Source of the DNA: Saccharothrix sp. NRRL B-16348
Lineage (GTDB): Bacteria > Actinomycetota > Actinomycetes > Mycobacteriales > Pseudonocardiaceae
Reading direction: 5' to 3'
Assembly: GCF_001280085.1 (NCBI RefSeq)
Contig: NZ_LGED01000114.1
Span: forward strand, 62,001-126,000
DNA length: 64,000 nucleotides
Shown here one piece after another: positions 52,364 to 62,244 of the stretch. A program made the translations under genes and the position numbers. The notes beneath the pieces were generated by a model, which worked only from the letters and a program-made list of their open reading frames with translations, did not search any database and was not told the DNA's origin. Within the stretch, counting starts at the first letter, position 1. The number at the start of each line of letters is the position of its first letter.

Positions 52364-53350
52364 GTGAAGCCGCTGCGTTGGGGTGTCCTCGGGGCCACCG
52401 CCCACATCGCCGGCCGGGTGCTGCCCGCGCTCCACCGGACGGCGGGCAACGCCGTGGTGGCGGTGGCGAGCCGGGTCGGCAGGCGGGCGGCGGCCGAGGA
52501 GGTGGCGCGGCCGTTCGGTGCGCGGGTGCACGACGGGTACGACGCGTTGCTGGCCGACCCCGGCGTGGACGCGGTGTACATCGCGCTGCCCAACACGCAG
52601 CACGTGCCGTGGACGTTGCGCTCGCTCGACGCGGGCAAGCACGTGCTGGTGGAGAAGCCGATGGCGCTGTCCGAAGAGGACTGCGTGCGCGTCGAGCGCG
52701 CCGCCGCCGACCTCGTGGTCATGGAGGCGTACATGTACCGCTTCCACCCGCAGCAGGCGCGTGCCGCCGCGCTGCTCGCCTCGGGCGAGATCGGCGAGCT
52801 GCGGGTGGTGCGGTCGGCGTTCGCGTACCCGACCGCGGTCGAGGGCAACATCCGGTTCGACCCGGCGCTGGGCGGCGGCGCGACGTGGGACGTCGGCTGC
52901 TACGCGTTCGACGTGCCGCTGTGGGCGTTCGACGCCGAGCCGCGCTCGGTGCGGGCCACGTTCCACTCGCGCGAGGTCGACCTGAGCGCGGTGGCGACGC
53001 TCGACTTCGGCGACGGCCGCTGGGCCCTGCTGGACTACAGCCTGGAGTACGGGCCGCGCGCGGCCTACGAGTTCCAGGGCACGCGCGGCTCGATCTCCGT
53101 GCGCAACGCGTGGACCCGGCCCGACGAGGAAGGGCTGATCACGGTCGTCACGCTGGACGGCGTGCGCGAGGAGGTCGTGCCCGCGTCCGACGCCTACGAG
53201 CACCAGGCCGCCGCGTTCGCCGAGGCGGTCCGGGAGCGGGTCACGCCTTTGGTGTCGCCCGCGCACTCCGCGCGCACCGCCCGGGTGGGCCAGGCGCTCG
53301 TGCGGTCGGCCGCGACCGGCGCCGAAGTGGACCTCCGACGCCGGCCGTGA
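52364..53350 (+). CDS. Gfo/Idh/MocA-family oxidoreductase
   Basis: 328 residues. An N-terminal Rossmann domain (WGVLGATAHIAGRVLPALHR) is followed by the family motif KHVLVEKPMALSEED with the conserved Lys, and a C-terminal substrate domain (ATWDVGCYAFDVPLWAFD). These enzymes oxidise or reduce a hydroxyl group, often on sugars, with NAD(P). Its place between the PKS operon and the exporter suggests tailoring, but no glycosyltransferase is visible. The GTG at 52364 is preceded only by a weak TTTTGAG. Confidence 0.85.
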   Translation: MKPLRWGVLGATAHIAGRVLPALHRTAGNAVVAVASRVGRRAAAEEVARPFGARVHDGYDALLADPGVDAVYIALPNTQHVPWTLRSLDAGKHVLVEKPMALSEEDCVRVERAAADLVVMEAYMYRFHPQQARAAALLASGEIGELRVVRSAFAYPTAVEGNIRFDPALGGGATWDVGCYAFDVPLWAFDAEPRSVRATFHSREVDLSAVATLDFGDGRWALLDYSLEYGPRAAYEFQGTRGSISVRNAWTRPDEEGLITVVTLDGVREEVVPASDAYEHQAAAFAEAVRERVTPLVSPAHSARTARVGQALVRSAATGAEVDLRRRP

Positions 53351-53354
53351 CCCG

Positions 53355-55792
53355 TCAGTCCAACGCCGCCGCGGCTTCCACCGGCGGGGTGCGCAGCACG
53401 TACGCCGTGGACAGCACGGTGGACAGCAGCGTCAGGCCGGTCGCCCCGCCCACCACGACCAGGTAGATCCCGATCGGGCCCTGCGGCCAGTACGTGCCGT
53501 TCAACGCGATGGCGAACGGGATGAGCGTCACCAGGGACACGATCGCGCCCAGGATGATGCCGCCCAGCGCGATCACCACCGACTCGACGCCGACCATCCG
53601 CAGGATCTGCCCGTGCGTAGCGCCGATCAGCCGTTGCAGCGCGAACTCGCGCCGCCGTTCACCGGTCGCGATCACCAGGGTGTTCACCAGCGAGATCACC
53701 GTGTACGCCAGGATCATGCCGACCAGCAGGTAGTTCACCCACGCGCCGGTCTGCTCGCCGCCGCCGCCCGCGGCCAGCGCCTGCTCGCGGTCGGCGACCT
53801 GGAGGTCCGGGTTCCGCTCGGTCAGCGGCGTCAGCGCCGACTCCGGGCCCTTCACCAGGATCTGCGACGCCTCGCCGATGGAGGTGTGCGCGACGACCAG
53901 CTCCGCGGGCATCAGGGCCGCGTCGAACGAGCCCGTGTGCACGGCCGCGACCTCCAGGTCGACCACGGCGCCGTCACCGAGCTTCATCTTGACCGTGTCG
54001 CCGACGGCGGCGTTCAGGTCCTCCGCCCAGCCGGTGGGCAGCGCGACCGAGTCGCCGCGCAGGTCGTCCAACGACCCGGCGGTGATGTCCACGCCCATGG
54101 TCTGCGTGACACCGCTCGGCGTCACCCCGAGCACGGTGATCTCGTCGTCGCCGTCCTCGTGGTCGGGGAAGTAGGCCTCGGTGTCGACCACGGCCGACGC
54201 CGCCTCGACGCCCGGCAGCGCGCGCACCTCGTCCACCACGTCCAGCGGCACGCCGCCGGTGGAACTGGTCACCACGACGTCCGCCCGGAGGCTTTCCGCG
54301 AACGCGCCGGTCGCCGCGCCCGCCTGCGTGGTCTGCAGGTAGATCAACGCGGTGGCCAGGCCCGTGGCGAGCATGACCGGGGTGATGGCGCTGGCCACGC
54401 GCACCCGCCGTGCCCCGGTGTTGAGCACCGCGAGGTACCCGGACAGGCCCGACAGGGCGCGCACCGGCCGGCGCAGGATCGCGATCAGCACCTTCGCTGC
54501 GGCGGGGGAGAGCAGCGCGATGCCCGACGCCCACAGCATCGCCGTGGGACCGGCCGTGCTCGCCGCCACCGGTCCGGACATGACCAGCGCCGTGATGATG
54601 CTCAACGCCGTGCCGCCGCCCAGGCACAGCAGCGCGAACACCAGCCGCGGCACGCTGAACCAGCGCGTCTGCAGGCTGGCCGCCATCAGCGCCTCGGTCG
54701 GCCGGGCCACCGCCGCGCCGCGTCCCGCGACGAACGCCGCGATCGTGGCGCTGAGCAACGAGATGCCGACACCGGCCACCACGGGCACCCAGCCCTGCCG
54801 GTACGCCATCGCCTGCGGCGCGACGCCCGCGCCGGACAGCTGCGCCAGCAGCCACTCGCCGAGGTACCCGCTCACCGGCCAGCCCAGCGCGGTCGCGAGC
54901 ACCGCGACGAACGCCGTCTCGCCGAGCACCAGCCTGCGCAGCTGGCCCGGCGTGGTGCCGATCGCCCGCAACAACGCCATCTCGCGGTGCCGCTGCTGCA
55001 CGGACAGGCCGAGCGTGCCCGCCACGACGAACATCGCGACCATGATCGCCAGACCGCCGAAGACCGCGGACAGCGTGATGATCGCCTCGCCGCCGCCCTG
55101 GGTGTCCGGGAACTCGGCGAGCCCGCGCTCGTCGCCCGCGAGCACCGTCACGTCCCGGTCGGCGACCGCGGCGGCCAGGTCCTCGCGCACGCCGTCCGCC
55201 GTGGCGCCCGGTTCGAGCAGCACGCCGATCACGTCGACCTTGCCGGGTTTCGCGTACAGCCGCCGTGCCTCGTCGTCGGCGAAGAACACGGCCTTGGCCT
55301 CGACCGACGCCTTGGCGACGCCGACGACCCGGAAGTCGACGTCGTCCGGGCCGATCCCCAACGCGACCGTGCCGCCGAGGTCCACGCCGGAGTTCGCGTC
55401 CACCACGACCTCGCCCGGCCCTTGCGGCGCGCGGCCCTGGTCCACCGCGTACGGCGCGAGGCGTGCGCCGGACCACGTGTGGCCGGTCGCCTCCGCGCCG
55501 TCGGGCAGCGTCACCGGGAACGCGACGTCCGAGACGACCTCGGCGACACCGTCCACCGCCGCGGCCTTCGCGGCCAGCGCGGCGTCGATCGGGGAACGCT
55601 CCAGGTACGACGGATCGCCGGTGACGACCAGCGGCGCCGCCGCGAGCCGTTGCGGCGGAACTGCGTTGCGGATGCCGGTCTCCATCAGGCCGCCGCACGC
55701 CATCACGATGGCCGCGCCGAGGAACAGCGCGATGAAGGACGCGGCGAACCCGCCGATCCGGTAGCGCAACGTGCGCAACGCGAGGCGCAGCA

Positions 55793-55793
<1 letters not shown>
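53355..55793 (-). CDS. ABC transporter permease (FtsX/MacB-type)
   Basis: 812 residues with about ten membrane helices in two FtsX units (REMALLRAIGTTPGQLRRLV and RREFALQRLIGATHGQILRM carry the typical coupling motifs). Large extracellular MacB-PCD domains lie after helix 1 and in the middle. The ATG at 55793 overlaps the ATPase stop (ATGA). With the ATPase it forms an exporter, in the cluster context probably for the product or for resistance. Confidence 0.92.
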
Positions 55794-56584
<791 letters not shown>

Positions 56585-56957
56585 GTTCTTGCTCCCCACG
56601 TGGGACCTATCGGTGTGTGCACGCGCCGCAGACCATACGGACGTGATCAAGGGGACGGCACTGGTGCTGTCCCCCGCATCGGCCGTCGGGCCTGCCGGTG
56701 GTGTTCCTCTCCGCAGTGGTGCGGAGACCACGCGTAACCGACTTTTGAGTAGGTACGTGCCGGGGATCGTAGCCACCGATTCCATAATTTCTGTTGAGAA
56801 CTCAACGAATAGTTGGCTGTCACGTGAACTACTCCTCTCGCGTTCACCCGTGGGGTACGTTGGAACGGCCGCCCGGCACGAACGAGGTGGGGCCGGGAAA
56901 TCCCCGAACCCGCCGGAGTTAGTGGACCCCGAGTAACGACGCGAAGGGGTTGGATGC
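56585..56957. promoter_or_regulatory. Divergent promoter region with GTTGAG-N2-CTCAAC palindrome
   Basis: The region between the exporter operon and the LysR gene holds no gene I can support. The palindrome at 56793-56806 (GTTGAG-AA-CTCAAC) sits in an AT-richer patch (56740-56830). It is a candidate LysR site controlling both directions. Confidence 0.45.
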
Positions 56958-57992
56958 ATGCACCTGGAGATACGTCATGCCAGGGTGGTCACCACCCTTG
57001 CCGAGGCCGGCAGCATCTCGAAGGCCGCGGCGAAGCTGTCCCTGCCCCAACCGAGCCTCACCGCCCAATTGAGACGGATCGAGAAGGCGGTTGGCGGCGA
57101 CCTGTTCGTGCGTTCGGCCTTCGGGATTACTCCGACGCCGTTGGGAGAGCGATTAATCCCGATGCTGGCGGATCTCGCCACCCGGGCGGATGCGGTGGTC
57201 GCCGAGGCGTCCTCGCTGTCCTCCGGAATTCTCCGCATCGGCAACGCCGAATGGACGCCGGTGACGCTGCGGCGCGCGCTGCAGTCGTCGCTGCCCTCGG
57301 TCGAGGTGCAGACGGTGACGCTGGACCCGGCCCTCGGCGTGGACGCGGTCAGCCGCGGCGAGCTCACCGCGGCGCTCGTGCCCAGCCCGGAGGCGGTGGA
57401 CGGCGTGCGGGAGCTGGATCCCGCGCTGGCCAAGGAGATCATCGTCCGCGAGCCGATCTGGCTGGCGCTGCCGCGTGACCACGCGCTCGCGCGCAGGACT
57501 ACGGTGAGCCGAAGGCACATGCTGTCCCTGAGCTGGGTGCACCACGTGCCGGGGCACTGGTTCCACGTCGTCGAGGAGCACCTGTTCCGCAAGCTCGACC
57601 ACCCCACACCGGAGGTCATGCACTACGCGGGCGGGCACGCCGAGGCGATGAGCTGGGTGCGCGACGCGGGTGCGGCGGCGTTGGCCACGCCGACCGGGTC
57701 CACGTCGGACGTGAGCCTGGTGGCGATGACCGAACCGTTGCGCAGCAGGCTGCTGCTCGTGTGGCGGCCGGGGTCGATCCACCCGAACACGCTGCGGCAG
57801 CTGATCGACGCGTTGCGCCGGTACTACTGCGAGTACGCCCGCACGATCCCGCGCTACTGGAACTGGATGACCGAGCGGCCGACCGACTTCCCGGAGCTGG
57901 CCGCGTTCCTGCCGCGGCCGACCCGGTGGTGGCCGCGCGACTCGACCGGCGACCAGCAGCCGGGCGAGGCCACCCGCACCGCCGCCACCTGA
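56958..57992 (+). CDS. LysR-family regulator
   Basis: 344 residues. The N-terminal HTH is LEIRHARVVTTLAEAGSISK with AAAKLSLPQPSLTAQLRRIE. A LysR substrate-binding domain of PBP2 type follows (about 90-300), then a Pro/Arg-rich tail. It is divergent from the ABC exporter and lies between the two PKS operons. It probably regulates the exporter and itself in response to a pathway metabolite (inference). ATGs at 56954 and 56958 overlap in different frames; the latter is in frame. Confidence 0.92.
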   Translation: MHLEIRHARVVTTLAEAGSISKAAAKLSLPQPSLTAQLRRIEKAVGGDLFVRSAFGITPTPLGERLIPMLADLATRADAVVAEASSLSSGILRIGNAEWTPVTLRRALQSSLPSVEVQTVTLDPALGVDAVSRGELTAALVPSPEAVDGVRELDPALAKEIIVREPIWLALPRDHALARRTTVSRRHMLSLSWVHHVPGHWFHVVEEHLFRKLDHPTPEVMHYAGGHAEAMSWVRDAGAAALATPTGSTSDVSLVAMTEPLRSRLLLVWRPGSIHPNTLRQLIDALRRYYCEYARTIPRYWNWMTERPTDFPELAAFLPRPTRWWPRDSTGDQQPGEATRTAAT

Positions 57993-58012
57993 GGAGTCCA
58001 CTGGGGATGAAG

Positions 58013-58040
58013 GGCCACCTCGACCACGGTCGAGGTGGCC
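58013..58040 (+). terminator. Terminator after LysR gene
   Basis: A nearly loopless inverted repeat, GGCCACCTCGACC (58013-58025) against GGTCGAGGTGGCC (58028-58040), followed by TTCGCC. In practice the top pairs open to form a loop. It begins 21 bp after the LysR stop. Confidence 0.85.
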
Positions 58041-58056
58041 TTCGCCATGCCACCCG

Positions 58057-58287
58057 CGCGTGTCGAACCTTCAGGTCGCGCGTGTCGAACCCCCAGACCT
58101 CGTGAGTCCTACGTTCAGGTCGCGAGAGTCCTACGTTCGCGACCCGTGAGTTCAACGCTCAGGCACCCCGCGCCCCGACCTGAGCGTTGAATTCAGGGGT
58201 CCTGAACGTAGGACTCTCGCGACGCGAACGTAGGACTCTCGCGGGTTGGAGGTTCGACACGCGGGACCTGGAGGTTCGACACGCGGC
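58057..58287. repeat. Giant inverted repeat of 22-bp units (5 inverted + 5 direct)
   Basis: Left arm: five inverted units at 58057, 58079, 58101, 58123 and 58145. Right arm: five direct units at 58178, 58200, 58222, 58244 and 58266, separated by an 11-bp spacer (58167-58177). The unit types mirror exactly: TGAGCGTTGAATTC innermost, TGAACGTAGGACTC in the middle, GGAGGTTCGACACGCG outermost. The two arms (110 bp each) could pair into one long hairpin. The array separates the LysR gene from the starter-unit operon. Confidence 0.9.
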
Positions 58288-58288
58288 G

Positions 58289-58317
58289 GTCAGTGGTGTG
58301 TCAGCACGGTGTCAGTG
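58289..58317 (+). promoter_or_regulatory. SARP-type heptamer repeats before KAS III operon
   Basis: GTCAGTG (58289), GTCAGCA (58300) and GTCAGTG (58311) stand in direct orientation at exactly 11-bp spacing, about 55 bp before the KAS III ATG. This is the classic arrangement of SARP binding sites. The sequence differs from the box at 45740. Confidence 0.6.
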
Positions 58318-58370
58318 GGCCTTGCGAACCTTGATCCGGCAACGGACCAGGGCAAGCGAGGAGGACGCAC

Positions 58371-59297
58371 ATGACGGCGTTGGTGGCGGTCTCGAGTCAC
58401 CTGCCGGAGACGGTGGCCGTCGCGGACCTGCAGGAGCCGTTGGGCCTCGACGAGCAGCAGGTGCGCCGGTTCACCCGGCTCTACGGCCTCGACCGGATCT
58501 GCAAGTCGGACCTCTCCGAGGCGCAGCTGCTGATCGCGGCGGCCGAGAAGCTGGACGGGCTGCGCGGCCAGGAGGAACGCGTCCGCTACCTCATCCGCGC
58601 CAAGGGCATGCGCACCACCGCGCCCTACCCGGTCAGCCCGCTGCACGAGGTCCGCGAGGCGCTCAACCTCCAGCACGCGAAGACGCTCGCGGTCGCCGAC
58701 CACGGCTGCGCCACCGGCCTGCTCGCCATGGACGTGGCCGGCACGCTGCTGGCCGCCGACGGCGACCCGGACGCGCTGGCGCTGATCCTGGCCGGCGACA
58801 AGACGTTCACGCCGTTCACCCAGTGGGTCCGCGACACGTCGATCATGGGCGAGGGCATGGCCGCCGTCCTGGTGGCCGCCGACGGCGACCGCGACCACGT
58901 GCGCGGCTACGCCAGCCGCATCCACGGCCGCGACGACGGCGTGATCGACCTGACCCCGGAGATCGCCAAGGACGCCCGCCGCATCTACCAGGACGCGCTG
59001 GCCGAGGTCGTCGGCGCGGCCACGGAGGAGGCGGGCATCGGCGTCGCCGACATCGACCTGGTGCTGCCCCACAACGTCAACCGCGTGTCGTGGACGGTCG
59101 CGGCGAAGAACCTCGGCCTGCCCAACGACCGGTTCTTCCTGGACAACCTCGGCGCCACCGGCCACTGCTTCTGCGCCGACCCGTTCATCAACTACCAGAC
59201 GGTGACCGAGCTCGGCCTGCTCAAGCCCGGCGACAAGTACCTGATGACGGCCGCCGGCCTCGGTCAGACGTTCGCCGCGATGGTCCTGGAGCACTGA
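58371..59297 (+). CDS. 3-oxoacyl-ACP synthase III (KAS III, chain-initiating)
   Basis: 308 residues. The triad is complete: Cys113 in ADHGCATGLLAM, His234 in VLPHNVNRVS, and Asn259 in FFLDNLGATGHC. KAS III enzymes condense an acyl-CoA or acyl-ACP starter with malonyl-ACP. Its operon encodes an amino-acid-loading system and its own ACP, so the likely starter is the amino-acyl group on that ACP. GAGGAGG precedes the ATG. It is slightly shorter than FabH at the N-terminus. Confidence 0.9.
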   Translation: MTALVAVSSHLPETVAVADLQEPLGLDEQQVRRFTRLYGLDRICKSDLSEAQLLIAAAEKLDGLRGQEERVRYLIRAKGMRTTAPYPVSPLHEVREALNLQHAKTLAVADHGCATGLLAMDVAGTLLAADGDPDALALILAGDKTFTPFTQWVRDTSIMGEGMAAVLVAADGDRDHVRGYASRIHGRDDGVIDLTPEIAKDARRIYQDALAEVVGAATEEAGIGVADIDLVLPHNVNRVSWTVAAKNLGLPNDRFFLDNLGATGHCFCADPFINYQTVTELGLLKPGDKYLMTAAGLGQTFAAMVLEH

Positions 59298-59298
59298 G

Positions 59299-60675
59299 AT
59301 GTCCCGGAGCGCACACATGGACGAACCCGACTTCACCCGCAGGCTCAAGACGGCGCTGCTCGGCACGCCGGACGCCTCGCTCGCGTTCCTCGGCAACTTC
59401 GAGGTCGAGGAGCGGTGGGCGCTCGGCGAGCACACCCTGCCCCGGCTGTCGGCCGAGAGCGGCGCGGCCGTGGTCAACCACATGGACGAGTTCGCGCTCC
59501 TGCTGGCCGGCGGCGACGACCACGTGGTGCTCAAAGCCGCGCCCGACCCCGTCTACCTGGCCTACCTGACCGAGCTGGGCATCGACCTGCCGACCGTGCA
59601 CGTGGTCGCGGACTCCGACCCCCGCCGCACGGTCACCGCCGACGCCCTCGCCGACCCGGTGACGGTGAAGACGCTCGCCGGGCTCGCCGAGCAGGGCGTG
59701 CGGCTGACCGCGCACGGAGTGTCCGACCTGGAGGTCGAGCTGGCCGAACGCGCCGGGATGCCGTTGGCCGCGCCGGACGCCGTGACGTGCAAAGCCGTCA
59801 ACAGCAAGGTCTACAGCCGACGCGCGGCCGACGAACTGGGGCTGCGCCAGCCCGCCGGGTGGGCCTGCGAGACCGTGGACGAGCTGCGCGAGGCGTTCGA
59901 CCGGGCACGCGCGCTGGTCGCCGAAGGCCGCAAGGTCGTGGTGAAGGAGGCGTTGGGCGTCTCCGGCAAGGGCATCGCGGTGCTGGAGAGCGAACGCCGG
60001 ATGGACCGGCTGCTCGGCATGGTCGCCAAGCAGGTGGAGAAGTCCGGGCAGCCGCGGCTCGCGTTCGTGGTCGAGGAGTGGGTCGCCAAGCGCGCCGACC
60101 TCAACTACCAGTTCACCGTGGCCCGCGACGGCGACGTGCGGTTCGACTTCGTCAAGGAGCTGCACACCGAAGGCGGCGTCCACAAAGGACACCGGATGCC
60201 CGCCAGGCTCACCGCCGGCCAGGTCGCCGAACTCGCCGAGACCGCGCACCGGCTGGGTAAGAAGCTCGCCGCGGACGGCTACTTCGGTGTGGTCGGCGTG
60301 GACGCGATGGTCGACCCCGACGACGGCCTCTACCCCGTCGTCGAGATCAACGCCCGCAACAACATGTCCACCTACCAGGCACGCGTGCAGGAGCGGTTCG
60401 TCGGCCCCGGGCAGATCGCGCTGGCCAGGCACTACCCCGTGCGGCTGCACCGCAGGCTGCCGTTCGCCGAGGTCCGCGACCTGCTGCGCGGCCTGCTGCT
60501 CGACCGGGCCGGCGGCACCGGCCTGCTGGTCAACAACTTCGCCACGGTCAACGCGGGCCACCGCGCCGACTCGGCGTTCGACGGGCGGCTCTACGGCCTG
60601 CTCGTCGCGTCGTCGGACGACGAGCTGCGCGGCCTGGACGACGACATCACCGCCCGATTGGAGGCGCGACCGTGA
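59299..60675 (+). CDS. ATP-grasp ligase (BtrJ-like amino acid:ACP ligase)
   Basis: 458 residues. The ATP-grasp core includes VVVKEALGVSGKGIAVLESE (nucleotide Lys and Gly-rich loop), RLAFVVEEWVAKRADLNYQF, and the metal-binding GVDAMVDPDDGLYPVVEINA followed by RNNMSTYQ. It lies directly between KAS III and a PLP decarboxylase, with an ACP next. This trio is that of butirosin biosynthesis, where BtrJ ligates L-glutamate to the ACP BtrI with ATP. By analogy it loads an amino acid onto the ACP at 61970; the specific amino acid is unknown. Confidence 0.8.
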   Translation: MSRSAHMDEPDFTRRLKTALLGTPDASLAFLGNFEVEERWALGEHTLPRLSAESGAAVVNHMDEFALLLAGGDDHVVLKAAPDPVYLAYLTELGIDLPTVHVVADSDPRRTVTADALADPVTVKTLAGLAEQGVRLTAHGVSDLEVELAERAGMPLAAPDAVTCKAVNSKVYSRRAADELGLRQPAGWACETVDELREAFDRARALVAEGRKVVVKEALGVSGKGIAVLESERRMDRLLGMVAKQVEKSGQPRLAFVVEEWVAKRADLNYQFTVARDGDVRFDFVKELHTEGGVHKGHRMPARLTAGQVAELAETAHRLGKKLAADGYFGVVGVDAMVDPDDGLYPVVEINARNNMSTYQARVQERFVGPGQIALARHYPVRLHRRLPFAEVRDLLRGLLLDRAGGTGLLVNNFATVNAGHRADSAFDGRLYGLLVASSDDELRGLDDDITARLEARP

Positions 60676-61973
60676 GCGCTGAGTTCGAGGTACAGGGCAT
60701 CGGGATCACCGAGATCGCCGAACGGTACGGCACACCGCTGTACCTGTACGACGGCGACGAGCTGGAGTCCCGGGTGGACGGCCTCAAGGAGCTGATGCAC
60801 CCGCGGCTGGAGTTCTTCTTCTCCCTCAAGTCGAACCCCAACATCGGCGTGCTGTCCGTGCTGCACTCCCGCGGCGCGCGGGCCGAGGTGTCGTCGATGG
60901 CCGAGCTGGTCACCGCGCGCCGCGCCGGCGTCGACCCGGCCGACATCATCTTCCTCGGGCCGGGCAAGAGCGCCGACGAGCTGGCCGCCTGCCTGGACGA
61001 GGGCGTCTACGCGATCGTGTGCGAGTCGTTCGGCGAACTGGCGCTGATCGACGAGTTCGCCGCGCTGCGCGGGATGCGTGCGCCGGTCGCGCTGCGGGTC
61101 AACCCCAGCTTCTCGGTCAAGGGCTCCGGCCTGACCATGGGTGGCAAGCCGCGCCAGTTCGGCATCGACGAGTCGCAGCTGTTCGCGTCCGACGACCTCG
61201 TGGCACGGCACCCGAACGTCCGGTTCATGGGCGTGCAGGTCTACATGGGCACCCGCATCCTGTCCGAGGAGGCGGTCGCCGAGAACACCGAGCGGATCTT
61301 CGAGCTGGCCGACCGGCTGGCCGACCACCTCGGCATCGCGCTGGAGCTGGTCGACATCGGCGGCGGCCTCGGCGTGGCCTACTTCGACGGCGAACGCGAC
61401 CTCGACCTCGCCCTGCTCGCCGCCCGCGTCAACCCGGTCATCGACGGGTTCGCCGACCGGCACCCCGGCACGCGGCTGGTGATGGAACTCGGCCGCTACC
61501 TCACCGCCACGTCCGGCACGTACGTCGTGCGCGTGCGGTACGTGAAGGAGTCGATGGGGGAGCGGTTCGCGGTCGCCGACGGCGGCACCAACCACCACAT
61601 GGCCGCGGTGGGCATCGGGTCGTTCGTCAAGCGGAACTTCCCCATGCGGGTGCTCAACCGGATCGACGAGCCCGCCACCGAGAGCTGGCACGTCACCGGA
61701 CCGCTGTGCACCCCCAACGACACCCTCGGCAAGAAGGTCGAGCTGCCGCCCGTGCGGCCCGGCGACCTCGTCGGCGTGCTGCGCTCCGGCGCCTACGGCC
61801 CGACCGCCTCGCCGGTGCTGTTCCTCAGCCACGGCTACCCGGCGGAAGTGCTCGTCCACGGCGGACGCGCGCACCTGGTGCGCACCCGTGACGACACCGA
61901 GGACCTGCTGCGCCACCAACACCTCCCCGATCGCGCCGCCGCCACGGCTCTCACCGAAGGAACCGCATCATGA
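60672..61973 (+). CDS. PLP-dependent decarboxylase, fold III (BtrK-like)
   Basis: 433 residues of alanine-racemase-type barrel: YGTPLYLYDGDELESRVDGL, the PLP lysine in FFFSLKSNPNIGVLSVL, VDIGGGLGVAYF, and the C-terminal ESWHVTGPLCTPNDTLGKKV with the conserved Cys of the DapDC/ornithine family. BtrK in this family decarboxylates glutamyl-ACP rather than the free amino acid. The GTGA overlaps with ligase and ACP genes on either side support the same ACP-bound chemistry, yielding an amine-bearing acyl-ACP. Confidence 0.85.
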   Translation: MSAEFEVQGIGITEIAERYGTPLYLYDGDELESRVDGLKELMHPRLEFFFSLKSNPNIGVLSVLHSRGARAEVSSMAELVTARRAGVDPADIIFLGPGKSADELAACLDEGVYAIVCESFGELALIDEFAALRGMRAPVALRVNPSFSVKGSGLTMGGKPRQFGIDESQLFASDDLVARHPNVRFMGVQVYMGTRILSEEAVAENTERIFELADRLADHLGIALELVDIGGGLGVAYFDGERDLDLALLAARVNPVIDGFADRHPGTRLVMELGRYLTATSGTYVVRVRYVKESMGERFAVADGGTNHHMAAVGIGSFVKRNFPMRVLNRIDEPATESWHVTGPLCTPNDTLGKKVELPPVRPGDLVGVLRSGAYGPTASPVLFLSHGYPAEVLVHGGRAHLVRTRDDTEDLLRHQHLPDRAAATALTEGTAS

Positions 61974-62242
61974 GCGAATCCACCACCGTCGCCTCGCGCG
62001 AGCGGATCGTCGGCGCCATCACCGCCGTCCTGGCCCAGGTGCTGGACTACGAGCTGCCGGACCTGACCGAGCAGTCCCGGCTGTTCGACGAACTCGGCCT
62101 CGACTCGACCGGCGTCTTCGAGCTGCTGATGCAGCTGGAGGAGGCGCTGGAGGTCGAGTTCGACACCGACAACCTGGAGATGGCGCACTTCGAGACGGTC
62201 CGCTCGCTGGCCGACTTCGTCGCCGCGGAAATGGACCGCTAG
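61970..62242 (+). CDS. Dedicated starter-unit acyl carrier protein (BtrI-like)
   Basis: 90 residues with the phosphopantetheine site Ser46 in DELGLDSTGVFELLMQLEEA and typical helices I-IV. It differs clearly from the elongation ACP at 45825 (LGLDST against DADSLG), so two carrier proteins serve different stages. Its start overlaps the decarboxylase stop (ATGA). It should hold the amino acid for decarboxylation and pass it to KAS III. Confidence 0.92.
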   Translation: MSESTTVASRERIVGAITAVLAQVLDYELPDLTEQSRLFDELGLDSTGVFELLMQLEEALEVEFDTDNLEMAHFETVRSLADFVAAEMDR

Positions 62243-62244
62243 CC

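Noticed and set aside
58057..58287. CRISPR-like array or transposon terminal repeats
   Set aside because: The 22-bp units abut directly without spacers. No transposase lies between or beside the arms, and only 11 bp separates them.
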